DNA of 18,890 bases from Maritimibacter sp. (GCA_020441225.1 JAGRMP010000116.1:1-18890); one strand, 5' to 3'; shown: positions 1 to 6,522, numbered from the stretch's first letter. Numbers and translations: made by a program. The notes: generated by a model from the letters alone, not told the origin.

Positions 1-210
1 CCTGCTTTGGAGACAGTGAATCACGTCAGGCCCTCAAACGGAATCCCATTTATGGGTACGCATCCTAGGCGGACCCGGCCGGGGCGACGCAGTGTTCAAG
101 AGTTTTCTCCGTGAGCTCCATTACAGGACTACGGGAGCGCCCTATATCCCTGACGAGGCGAACATCGTTGCCCATGTTCGAAAGCACCCGTCCGGCCGAG
201 AGTTTCGGTG

Positions 211-235
211 AACTCCCCCGACCAGCGGGGGAGTT
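211..235 (+). terminator. Perfect 10-bp inverted repeat, possible terminator or operator
   Basis: AACTCCCCCG (211-220) and CGGGGGAGTT (226-235) form a perfect 10-bp stem with a 5-base loop. The downstream sequence ACCCTATTGTTTTGC contains T's but not directly after the stem, so it is an imperfect intrinsic terminator. It could end a gene lying to the left, or bind a regulator of the AlpA-like gene. Confidence 0.4.
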
Positions 236-250
236 ACCCTATTGTTTTGC

Positions 251-263
251 ATCCTGTCAGGAT
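251..263. promoter_or_regulatory. Operator-like palindrome ATCCTG-T-CAGGAT
   Basis: A perfect 6-bp inverted repeat with a single central base lies 44 bases before the start of the AlpA-like gene. Its size and position fit a repressor site. No recognisable promoter boxes could be fixed around it, so this is a suggestion only. Confidence 0.3.
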
Positions 264-275
264 TTGGCAATTTTA

Positions 276-305
276 GGGGGCACCTGTAACCAAGAGGTGC
301 TACCC
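276..305 (+). promoter_or_regulatory. Hairpin that sequesters the ribosome-binding site
   Basis: GCACCT (280-285) pairs perfectly with AGGTGC (295-300). The stem can be extended by GGG (276-278) pairing with CCC (303-305) across a bulged A. The right arm contains the likely Shine-Dalgarno GAGGTG (294-299), seven bases before the ATG at 307. In the folded state the ribosome site would be hidden, so translation of the next gene may be controlled at RNA level. Confidence 0.45.
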
Positions 306-306
306 G

Positions 307-594
307 ATGACCCACATCAACGACCCCGAGGAACCCGGCCAGAGCGTGCGTGAGTTCGAGGAGTGGAAGCGCGGGAAGGCCGCCGAGGCCACCGCGCAGC
401 CCGTCCGCCCGTCCATCTTCATCACCGATCAGCAGTTTGCGGATCGGTGGGGTGTGAGCCGGCCCACGATCTGGAAGATGGCCAAGGCTGATCCCGATTT
501 CCCCCAGCCCATCAAGCTGAGCCCCGGCACCACGCGGTGGCGGCTGGAAGATGTCGAGAATTACGAGGCGGCCCGGGCCGCGGCGTCGGCGTGA
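307..594 (+). CDS. AlpA/excisionase-like helix-turn-helix regulator
   Basis: This 95-residue protein has an N-terminal polar segment of about 35 residues, then a compact winged-helix segment at about 37-90. The phrases ITDQQFADRWGVSRPTIWKM and FPQPIKLSPGTTRWRLEDVE are typical of the AlpA / MerR-like excisionase family. In that family the first part is the helix-turn-helix and the conserved R-W is in the wing. Such proteins regulate integrase genes or act as recombination directionality factors in prophages and integrative elements. The start follows GAGGTG by seven bases, and that site is in a hairpin. A doubtful ORF starts three bases after the stop. The fold is clear; which of the two roles it has is not. 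Confidence 0.8.
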   Translation: MTHINDPEEPGQSVREFEEWKRGKAAEATAQPVRPSIFITDQQFADRWGVSRPTIWKMAKADPDFPQPIKLSPGTTRWRLEDVENYEAARAAASA

Positions 595-597
595 TCC

Positions 598-1077
598 ATG
601 GCGTACGATCAGGATCGCGGCCCGCCTGAAAAAGCGGCCGCCGGTGAGAACACCGACGACCGCCCAGAAGGATTTTCCATAGCCGATTTATCCCTCAAAA
701 GCGCCAAGAAATCAAGCGTTTCGATGGCAGATCGTGAGCGCGTCCTCCCCGCTCACGAAGGCGCACGGGCGTCGGGCCATAATGACCCCTGCCCGGGCGG
801 GACGCTGCCCGCCACGGTCCATTTGCCGATGCATGAGCGGGCCGTGGCCACGACGGCCGCAACCGGTGCGGTGGTGGGCGAGGGCGACCGGCAGGGCTTC
901 TCCGCCCCTGTGGCGGGGCGTGAGGGGCCGCTTCGGCTTGCCGGGGGTGTTGGCCCCGCTCAGCGCGCCGGGCCGCTCCGGGGCCTCTCCGGGGCCGGGG
1001 CGCCCATGCGCATGATGACGCCCGACCGGGTGCCCATGGTGCCTTGGGCTCACCGCCGTCTCGATGGGGGCCATTGA
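598..1077 (+). CDS. Doubtful ORF filling the gap before the replication gene
   Basis: An open frame of 159 codons starts three bases after the AlpA-like gene. Its stop TGA overlaps the ATG of the next gene (TGATG at 1075-1079), so its ends look like coupled gene junctions. However, the protein is rich in Gly, Ala, Pro and Arg after about residue 45, has no recognisable domain, and its third-position G/C bias looks weaker than in the neighbouring genes. Long frames are also open on the opposite strand, as expected of GC-rich non-coding DNA. The DNA contains structure, for example a 9-bp inverted repeat (732-740 with 750-758), CGTGGCCACG at 843-852, and a CCGGGGCC doublet. It may be a non-coding spacer or a fast-evolving accessory gene. 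Confidence 0.25.
   Translation: MAYDQDRGPPEKAAAGENTDDRPEGFSIADLSLKSAKKSSVSMADRERVLPAHEGARASGHNDPCPGGTLPATVHLPMHERAVATTAATGAVVGEGDRQGFSAPVAGREGPLRLAGGVGPAQRAGPLRGLSGAGAPMRMMTPDRVPMVPWAHRRLDGGH
732..758. repeat. 9-bp inverted repeat
   Basis: TCGTGAGCG (732-740) and CGCTCACGA (750-758) are perfect reverse complements with a 9-base loop. It lies inside the doubtful ORF and supports the view that this stretch may be structural rather than coding. Its function is unknown. Confidence 0.35.
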
Positions 1078-2306
1078 TGAGCATCGAGGCATACAACTGG
1101 TGGATGCAGCAGTCGCACCTTCCCCCGGCGGAGCGGGTGGTGCTCGGCGTGCTCTGCCACCACCACAACGGGCGGACGGGCCGCTGCGACCCGGCTCAGT
1201 CCACGGTGGCGGAGAGCGCGGGCATGGTTGAGCGGACTGTGCGCCGCCACATCAAGTCGCTCGAACACCAAGGTTTGCTCTCTCGGAAGAAGCGCGGCGG
1301 CCATGGTGAAGGCCGGATGTCCGACTTTTTCGAATTGCACTTTGATTTCACGGGAAAAACCGACGAGGGCAACCGGACAATCCGTGCAAATTCTGAGGCC
1401 GATGGGCTACCGGACAATTCGTGCACGTCCGACGAGGGGCTACCGGACAATTTCGGGGGGGCTACCGGACAATTTGGAGGGGGGCTACCGGACACAGCTC
1501 TGTCCGGTAAACAGGAAGGAACAGGAAAGGAACAGGAATACTCCCCCTGTAGTCCCCCTGTCGAAACCACCTTCGCCGACACGGCCCAGCCGGGTCTCCC
1601 GTTCGCACCGTTGCCGGCTGAGAAGGTGACGCTTCGTGACGCGCTCACCGCCCCACTCACCGCCTTCGCCAGTGTCGAGGCCGCATCGAGCTACGTGGCG
1701 TATCGTCATCGCCTCGGGAAGCCTCTCAGCGAGGCAGGTGCCAAGCGGACCGCGGAACAGCTTCGCCAGATCGCAGAGCGGGGTGGAGACCCCGACGAGG
1801 CGCTCGCGCTCATCGAAAAGCACGGATTGGCCGGCCTGAAAGCGGATTGGTACTTCGAGGCCAAGGCAGGGGCACCGACCGGCACGTCGCTGGCGGTGAT
1901 TGACCACGGGACCGGCCCGGCGCCCGACCCGGTTGTTCAGGCCGTCGATGCCTACAACGCCAAGGCTGCAGAGCACGGCTGGTCGCGGTGCCAAAACCTC
2001 ACCCCCGGCCGCCGCCGCAAGATCAACGCCCGGCTCCGGGAATGCGACGGCATCGAGGGCTGGCACTACGCCTTGTCCGAGGTCGAGAAGTCGGAGTTCC
2101 TGATGGGCCGCGTGAGCGGTCGAGACGGCACGGCCTTCAAGATGCGCATCGACTTCATGGCGCAGCCCGAAAGTTTCGCCCGCATCATGGAGGGCGTCTA
2201 CGACCGCGGCTCGGCAAAAGGCCACGCCCAACCCACCAGCACCGCGGCCCGAGACGCAGGTGACATTCGGCGCGTTCTGGAACGCCGCCACGGAGGAGCC
2301 GTATGA
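1077..2306 (+). CDS. Phage/plasmid-type replication initiator-like protein with N-terminal helix-turn-helix
   Basis: The 409-residue protein starts at ATG 1077, six bases after a G-run that can serve as the ribosome site. Residues 17-90 form a winged helix-turn-helix (PPAERVVLGVLCHHH, then STVAESAGMVERTVRRHIKS and a wing ending in FFELHF), the arrangement found in phage O-type and plasmid replication initiators. Residues 98-160 are a low-complexity linker with GLPDN repeats, created by iteron-like DNA repeats. Residues 200-265 and 285-376 are two further conserved-looking segments, the last with GRRRKINARLRE and a Trp- and Phe-rich end as in phage replication accessory proteins. It overlaps the next gene by ATGA. 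The likely role is to bind the repeats in its own gene and start replication of the element. A plain transcription factor is the alternative. Confidence 0.65.
   Translation: MSIEAYNWWMQQSHLPPAERVVLGVLCHHHNGRTGRCDPAQSTVAESAGMVERTVRRHIKSLEHQGLLSRKKRGGHGEGRMSDFFELHFDFTGKTDEGNRTIRANSEADGLPDNSCTSDEGLPDNFGGATGQFGGGLPDTALSGKQEGTGKEQEYSPCSPPVETTFADTAQPGLPFAPLPAEKVTLRDALTAPLTAFASVEAASSYVAYRHRLGKPLSEAGAKRTAEQLRQIAERGGDPDEALALIEKHGLAGLKADWYFEAKAGAPTGTSLAVIDHGTGPAPDPVVQAVDAYNAKAAEHGWSRCQNLTPGRRRKINARLRECDGIEGWHYALSEVEKSEFLMGRVSGRDGTAFKMRIDFMAQPESFARIMEGVYDRGSAKGHAQPTSTAARDAGDIRRVLERRHGGAV
1372..1509 (+). repeat. Iteron-like repeat cluster inside the replication gene (candidate origin)
   Basis: The 16-mer GGGCTACCGGACAATT occurs exactly at 1404-1419, 1437-1452 and 1459-1474. 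A shorter copy, GGGCTACCGGACA, lies at 1482-1494. A diverged copy (ACCGGACAAT) starts at 1372. An inverted copy, TGTCCGGTA, lies at 1501-1509 and forms a 9-bp dyad with 1486-1494. Spacings of 33, 22 and 23 bases are close to multiples of 11, so copies lie on nearly the same face of the helix. This is the layout of the lambda origin within gene O. That it is an active origin is inference. Confidence 0.6.
1510..1538 (+). repeat. AACAGGAA triplet beside the iterons (possible unwinding element)
   Basis: AACAGGAA occurs at 1510-1517, 1520-1527 and 1531-1538, at 10- and 11-base intervals, directly after the inverted iteron copy. The stretch is purine-rich and poorer in G/C than its surroundings. 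In lambda-type origins an easily melted segment follows the iterons, so this is a candidate for that element. Confidence 0.35.
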
Positions 2307-2707
2307 CCAATCTCCCTGACACCCCCCGCAAACTCGAACTGCCCGCCCACATGCGTGAGCTGGGATGGCTGGTGTTCGATGAGCTGACCCCCGAAGAGAA
2401 GGTCCGGCACGAGGCCAAGGTCGCGATCTTCTCGAAGGCGATCCTCGCCCGGTTCTGGTCTGACGAGAACGAGCCGGACGAGTACCGTGACATCGAGATG
2501 GAGACGTGGCTCGACGTGATCGGCAAGCTCGGCCAGGACGAAATCCGGGCTGCGTGGTCCGACTACCAGAAGACCGGGCCGCGGACCCGGGACGGCAAGC
2601 TCTACCGGCCCGACCCCGGCGCGATCTACCTGCGGGTCATGAAGCTCCGCAAGAAACAGCGCGAGGCGTGGGAAGCTGACCAGATCGGCGGGCCGCGCCA
2701 TGACTGA
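2303..2707 (+). CDS. Unrecognised 134-residue protein, replication-operon member
   Basis: The start ATG overlaps the stop of the replication-type gene (ATGA at 2303-2306), so translation is probably coupled. The protein is acidic and helical, soluble, with no signal peptide or membrane segment. It has a Trp-rich middle (FWSDENEPDEYRDIEMETW at about 51-69) and a basic end (RVMKLRKKQREAW). I do not recognise a family. The place directly after an O-like initiator is where phages often carry a helicase loader or an initiator partner, but no P-loop is visible, so this is only a positional hint. Base usage is like that of its neighbours and supports a real gene. Confidence 0.7.
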   Translation: MTNLPDTPRKLELPAHMRELGWLVFDELTPEEKVRHEAKVAIFSKAILARFWSDENEPDEYRDIEMETWLDVIGKLGQDEIRAAWSDYQKTGPRTRDGKLYRPDPGAIYLRVMKLRKKQREAWEADQIGGPRHD

Positions 2708-2846
2708 TTTCTCGGCCCTGCCGGTACGCCGCTGGGCGGTGCCCTCGTCGCCGGACCCGCCCCCTCTCCGCCTCCTCGTCACGTCCGCCGACATCGTGGC
2801 TCTCGTGGCACCTCAATCTAAATCGTCATGCCAAGGAACATCGAAA

Positions 2847-3305
2847 ATGCACGACACCATCAAGCCCTTTGACCCCAAAAACTACGCCTCGCACGAGCGG
2901 GTGGGCTACCTGCGGGGAAAGGCCGACGAGAAAAGTCTGGCCGCCCGCGAGCTCTCGCAGCAGTTCCGCAATTTGCTTGAGGAGAAGCGAGGTGCGGAAC
3001 GGTGCCGGCGTGAGCTGGAAGTTGGCCCGGGCCTTGTTCAGCGCACTTTCAAGGAGGAGCACCGGCGGCTCACCGAGCTGATCGAGGTGCTGGACGCGGA
3101 CCTCGCCGAGATCACCCCGCGCCGAGACCGGCTCTCTGCCGAACACCGGGCGCTGCGCGCGGCTTACACGCGCGCCCGCGACCGCGCTCGGGAACTTGGG
3201 CTGCCCATCCCCGCTGACGCCAGCGGCGACGAGTTCGCCCCGGAGCCCACCAAGCAGACCCCCTACGATGATGGGTCGATCAAGAACATGGAGATGGAGA
3301 AATGA
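2847..3305 (+). CDS. Unrecognised coiled-coil protein (152 residues)
   Basis: The frame is open from an ATG at 2700 that overlaps the previous stop. However, the first 49 residues look non-natural, while ATG 2847 has a good ribosome site, AAGGA at 2833-2837, nine bases upstream. I therefore chose 2847. The product is highly charged, with long helices at about residues 15-125 (many Glu, Arg and Leu in heptad-like order) and a disordered acidic tail. No catalytic motif, signal peptide or membrane segment is seen. It overlaps the next gene by ATGA at 3302-3305, so it is the middle gene of a coupled set. The function is unknown; a structural or nucleic-acid-associated protein of the mobile element is possible. 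Confidence 0.65.
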   Translation: MHDTIKPFDPKNYASHERVGYLRGKADEKSLAARELSQQFRNLLEEKRGAERCRRELEVGPGLVQRTFKEEHRRLTELIEVLDADLAEITPRRDRLSAEHRALRAAYTRARDRARELGLPIPADASGDEFAPEPTKQTPYDDGSIKNMEMEK

Positions 3306-3841
3306 AACTGATGGAGAAACTGCGCCAGCAGCTCAAGGCGAACGAGAGCGCGGCGGCCTCTGTAATCGGGGGGGTCAACCAGTTCCGGGAGGAGCTCGAC
3401 CAGCTCAACGCTGAGCGCAAGCGTGTCGAGGCCATGCCGGTGCTGCGGGGTGAGGCCGAGGCCAATCTTGACCGGGAACTCGACCGGCGCTTCGCGGAGG
3501 CGCTCCGCAATGTTCAAGTCGGCTCACTCACCCGGCCCAACACGCCGGCGATGCCCCAGATGAGCCCTGAGACGGTTGACGGCCTGCTGATCGGCGCAAA
3601 CCGGGAGGGCATCCGCAAAGTGCTGATCGCCGAGATCGCGAAGCGGTACGAGGACGGCGACGGCATCGGTGCCGCGGACCGCGCCGCCAAGTTGGCCGAG
3701 ATCGACGCCAAGATCGAGGAGATCGAGAAGGCCGAGGAACTCACGATCCGGCGGGCCGAGGCGGCCGGTCTCGAAATCCTGCGCCGCGGAGACGCGTCGC
3801 CCGACGCCCTGTTGATGACCGACGCCGCGCTCGGCGCCTGA
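3302..3841 (+). CDS. Unrecognised helical protein, last gene of the element operon
   Basis: This 179-residue protein starts at ATG 3302, with GGAGATGGAG upstream as ribosome site and a four-base overlap with the preceding gene. It is predicted all-helical: a charged helical segment at about 1-72, a proline-containing hinge at about 76-88, then a second helical part with heptad pattern at about 115-165 (KLAEIDAKIEEIEKAEELTI). No enzyme motif, signal peptide or membrane segment is visible. Its similarity in style to the preceding coiled-coil protein suggests the two could pair, which is inference. A strong terminator follows 39 bases after the stop. Confidence 0.7.
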   Translation: MKLMEKLRQQLKANESAAASVIGGVNQFREELDQLNAERKRVEAMPVLRGEAEANLDRELDRRFAEALRNVQVGSLTRPNTPAMPQMSPETVDGLLIGANREGIRKVLIAEIAKRYEDGDGIGAADRAAKLAEIDAKIEEIEKAEELTIRRAEAAGLEILRRGDASPDALLMTDAALGA

Positions 3842-3879
3842 TCGCCCCGGGCGCCGGGCCGCCCACAGCCAAAGACATT

Positions 3880-3909
3880 GAGGGCCGCGCTCCACCGGGC
3901 GCGGCCCTC
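3880..3909 (+). terminator. Intrinsic terminator of the left operon
   Basis: GAGGGCCGCGC (3880-3890) and GCGCGGCCCTC (3899-3909) form a perfect 11-bp GC-rich stem with an 8-base loop, followed by CTCTTTG. It lies 39 bases after the last gene of the operon. A second, weaker hairpin, ACCTGCC (3935-3941) with GGCAGGT (3950-3956) followed by TTTC, may act as a backup. Confidence 0.75.
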
Positions 3910-4312
3910 CTCTTTGCCGGGGCCGACCTGCACCACCTGCCGCGGTCTTGGCAGGTTTTCACAGGGATTTTCACTCCACCTTTCGGCCACCGCCAACACC
4001 CTCAGCCTCACGGTGCCCGGGGCATTGGACGTGTGAACGCTCAGGGTGATCTCCCCCGGCCCGGTGCGCGCAGGCGGAGCGGCACAGAGAGGGCCGGTAC
4101 AGGGCCATGCACCGGCCGCGCGGTCCCCGCCCGCCTCTCTGCGGGGCAGGGCCACAGCGGCCCTGAGCGGGCCGCTGAGTGGGGTATGCCATTCGCGGGC
4201 TCCCCGAGGCCATGGCGGGCAGGGATGTGCCTGAGCGGCCCGCACAGGCGGCGAGGAGGGGCAAGGGGGGGTACCCCTTAGGTACCGTCCTGTCATCCCA
4301 ACGGCCTGCGGG

Positions 4313-4343
4313 GCGCCGCTGCCCGGGTCAGCGCGCTTTTTTT
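4313..4343 (+). terminator. Intrinsic terminator with T7 tract
   Basis: GCGCCGCTG (4313-4321) pairs with CAGCGCGC (4329-4336) across a 7-base loop with one bulged C, followed at once by seven T's (4337-4343). This is a textbook factor-independent terminator for plus-strand transcription. No annotated plus-strand gene ends here, which suggests an undetected transcript starting between 3910 and 4310, or a backup for the operon further left. Confidence 0.65.
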
Positions 4344-4441
4344 CGGAACGGCAAACGCGATGCGTTTCGGCCTGAACAAGCGCAACGAGGCTGACCTATG
4401 CCTGCTGCATGGCGCCGTCGAGGGCAACGCGACGCATGTTG

Positions 4442-4516
4442 ATTTGCGGGTCTGTGCGGAACACGAAGAGGGGGTGCGTGCGCTTTTGCGCCCAATGAAC
4501 TACCTGACCCGCAAAT
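4442..4516. repeat. 11-bp perfect inverted repeat flanking 53 bases
   Basis: ATTTGCGGGTC (4442-4452) and GACCCGCAAAT (4506-4516) are exact reverse complements. Between them lies GCGC-TTTT-GCGC near 4478-4490. The pair lies 45-120 bases downstream of the restriction operon on its strand, so it could fold at the 3' end of that message. It is also compatible with a recombination or mobile-element remnant. Confidence 0.4.
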
Positions 4517-4560
4517 TTGCCCAGACGCCGGCATGGTGGCCTCGCGATCCAGCAGGAGGC

Positions 4561-6522
4561 TCAGGCGGCGGCCTCTTCGTCTTCCCCCAACACCTCGGAC
4601 CGGATGTGGTTCTTGAAGGTGTCGACGCTGGTGAAACACCGGAAGCCCGCCGCGCTCGCCAGCGCAATCGTGGCGTCACCCTCGTCGAGGAGGAGCGCCA
4701 AGGGACCGGTGAGCCCCTCTTGCACACCTCTGGGCCAGACCAGATCGAGGATCGCAACCGCGGCATTGGTGTCGGGATCGGACAACTCGTAGGACATCTC
4801 GCCCGCCTTCAGGCCAAGTTCCTCGACCCACGCGTTGACCTCTTCGAGTGCCTGCTCCTCGCCCTCGCTGGTTATCCCGCCGACGACCTGGACCTGCGGG
4901 ACGTCCGCGTGCACCACGTTCTCGGCCAGCCACTTCGTGTCCCCATGCAGGAGTGTTTCCAGACGTGCGTTGGCCTCGGCGGCCAGCAGTTCCCTGCGCG
5001 CCTCAAGAAAATCGAGGTAGTTCTCGACCTTCCAGAGCTGCTCGTCCATGGGCACCCACTGGGACGCCAATGCCCCGGGGTGGGCGCTTTCCACCTCGGC
5101 GAAATAGATTTCTGGCAGGCGGTCGCTGATAGTGAGGTTGGTGTCCTTGGTCAGCAGGCAGAAGTTCGCGATGGCGTTGACGGTTGGGCGGGTGTGCTCC
5201 CGCTTGTAGAGCTGGGCCTTGGGGAAGATGTGGTGCACCTCCAGCGTGCTCATCTTGCCCAACATCCCCTTTTTTAGCTCGATCCCGGTACCGAAGTCCC
5301 GGGCCGCCCCCATCCGGGTCAGCATGTAGAGGACCGGGTAGAAGCGCGCGCCAAGGCTCCAGCCGCGGAAGTGGCCGGGCTCGATCCGCAGGCCACCGTG
5401 CCAGAGGCGGAGTTCGTCGATGAGTTTGTCGAGCCCGCCGTCGGGGCCCTCAAGGCATTCCAAGTCCTTGTCGATGAAGGTCTCGGTAGAGCCCGAATAC
5501 CTGCCCCACATGCCCGCCTGCGCGAACCAGAACAAGAGCTTGTCGCGCTCCACCTCGTCCACCTTGCCGCCCTTGAGCTCAAGGTATCGGACCATGACTG
5601 GCACCGCAAAACGCCCGAAGAGGACCCGGGCATGGTCGAGGCCCAGCCGCCCGGCGATGAGGTTCAGGCAGGTGTCGATGTGCTTGGTCGCGCTCTTCAG
5701 GGCAACCTCGACCTGTTCCGGTTCGAGGTCGTCCAAGAAGGAGAACTTGGCCTCGCCGGTGGCCACGGTGTTCACGGACCGCAGGAGCCAATCGAGGTTG
5801 AATTCATAGTCGTGCGCGGCCCATGTGGAGAGGCGCTGTTTCATCTCGCTCCGGGCCTCTGGCCAATCGGCGCATACTTTCGCAAGGGCGAGGTCACCCT
5901 TCGACAGCTTGGTCCCGCCGCTGTTGACCTTGTTGAAGATGTCCACGACCACATCGAGTGTCATGCCTTCGCCCGAGACCTCTTCGGCGTGCAGGTCGAT
6001 CTCCAAGATGCCCAGCAGGCGGGATATGCGCCCGGAGTACTTGACCGCCTTCATGCCGATCTCGGGGACCTCAGCGAGGCTCTCGATCAGGGCCTCGTGC
6101 CCGGCCTGACCACCCACGAAGAGCTTGGACACGTCGATCCAGAAGGGGTCATCCTTCATCTTGACCGGCTGGTAGAACTCGAAGGTCTCGTCTTCGAGGT
6201 GGAACATCAGCCCGGTGAAAGCCTGTGCGTTGCCGTCGAAGAAGATGGGGGGCTTGCCGCGGGCGACGCCGTAGAGCGAGGTCATGCGCTGCTGGCCGTC
6301 GAGGAGCAGCTTGACGACCCCGGAGGCCAGCTCCTGATCCCCGCGGTACTTGGCCGTCTTGGCCTCTGTGGCCCAGACCAGCAGGCCGCCGACCGGGTGG
6401 CGCTTGTAGAGGGAGGAGAACAGCCCGCGGACCTGCTCGCGGCCCCAGACGTACCCGCGCTGGAACTCGGGCAGGGCCATGAGGCCGTTGTCGATGTGGT
6501 CTAGGATCAGGGATATCTTCAT
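4561..6522 (-). CDS. DUF262/DUF1524 (GmrSD-like) nuclease, fourth gene of the hsd operon
   Basis: This 653-residue protein begins with the DUF262 (GmrS) nucleotide-binding fold: PEFQRGYVW at 18-26, HPVGGLLVW at 42-50, the signature LLDGQQRMTSL at 73-83, and the FNKVNSGGTKLSKGDLALA helix pair at 196-214. A DUF1524-type HNH motif follows: EVHHIFPK with His430-His431, then Asn449, Asn453 and Asn462. The family includes the type IV enzyme GmrSD, which cuts DNA with glucosylated hydroxymethylcytosine, and SspE of the phosphorothioate system. GmrS and GmrD functions are fused here in one chain. Residues about 545-653 form an extra C-terminal domain (LDLVWPRGVQEGLTGPLALLLDE at about 592-614) that I do not recognise. 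ATG 6522 overlaps the hsdS stop (ATGA), so it should be co-translated with the type I enzyme. All expected motifs are intact. Confidence 0.85.
   Translation of the reverse strand: MKISLILDHIDNGLMALPEFQRGYVWGREQVRGLFSSLYKRHPVGGLLVWATEAKTAKYRGDQELASGVVKLLLDGQQRMTSLYGVARGKPPIFFDGNAQAFTGLMFHLEDETFEFYQPVKMKDDPFWIDVSKLFVGGQAGHEALIESLAEVPEIGMKAVKYSGRISRLLGILEIDLHAEEVSGEGMTLDVVVDIFNKVNSGGTKLSKGDLALAKVCADWPEARSEMKQRLSTWAAHDYEFNLDWLLRSVNTVATGEAKFSFLDDLEPEQVEVALKSATKHIDTCLNLIAGRLGLDHARVLFGRFAVPVMVRYLELKGGKVDEVERDKLLFWFAQAGMWGRYSGSTETFIDKDLECLEGPDGGLDKLIDELRLWHGGLRIEPGHFRGWSLGARFYPVLYMLTRMGAARDFGTGIELKKGMLGKMSTLEVHHIFPKAQLYKREHTRPTVNAIANFCLLTKDTNLTISDRLPEIYFAEVESAHPGALASQWVPMDEQLWKVENYLDFLEARRELLAAEANARLETLLHGDTKWLAENVVHADVPQVQVVGGITSEGEEQALEEVNAWVEELGLKAGEMSYELSDPDTNAAVAILDLVWPRGVQEGLTGPLALLLDEGDATIALASAAGFRCFTSVDTFKNHIRSEVLGEDEEAAA

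Larger units (their letters stand above)
1..306. other. Gene-less leader region with several inverted repeats
   Basis: I see no convincing gene here. Short open frames exist on the plus strand, but none has a ribosome site or a recognisable product. The stretch holds a small inverted repeat CCCAT-TT-ATGGG (45-56), a strong hairpin (211-235), a 13-base palindrome (251-263), and a hairpin that covers the ribosome site of the next gene (276-305). This looks like a regulatory leader or the end of an upstream transcription unit such as an integrase gene outside the window. That last point is inference. Confidence 0.5.
3910..4560 (+). other. Long GC-rich gene-less stretch with nested hairpins
   Basis: No convincing gene lies in these 650 bases. 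Visible structure: an outer stem CAGAGAGG (4085-4092) with CCTCTCTG (4134-4141); inside it GGCCGGT (4092-4098) with ACCGGCC (4111-4117), sharing one base with the outer arm; a perfect 9-bp hairpin CAGCGGCCC (4155-4163) with GGGCCGCTG (4169-4177); a G7 run meeting GTACCCC at 4265-4277; and a hairpin plus T7 tract ending at 4343. Because it lies between two plus-strand terminators, it could be transcribed as a structured non-coding RNA. No promoter could be fixed. A short frame at 4360-4560 is open with coding-like base usage but has no ribosome site and runs on as antisense of the next gene. Confidence 0.5.

Noticed and set aside
1..110. 3' end of an integrase gene
   Set aside because: Short frames reach stops here, but no tyrosine or serine recombinase motif can be read from so few residues.
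2700..2846. Longer start of the coiled-coil protein, overlapping the previous stop
   Set aside because: The four-codon overlap is tempting, but the 49 extra residues look unlike a protein and a proper ribosome site lies before 2847. I cannot exclude it fully.
2847..3841. Toxin-antitoxin pair
   Set aside because: Two small overlapping genes, but both are long coiled-coil-like proteins without toxin or antitoxin motifs.
4360..5277. Long plus-strand open frame of 305 codons
   Set aside because: All but its first 65 codons are antisense to the DUF262 gene, which has clear motifs. The first part has coding-like base usage but no ribosome site and no recognised similarity.
5371..6504. Long plus-strand open frame opposite the DUF262 gene
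   Set aside because: It mirrors a real gene with strong third-position G/C bias; its protein has no recognisable fold.
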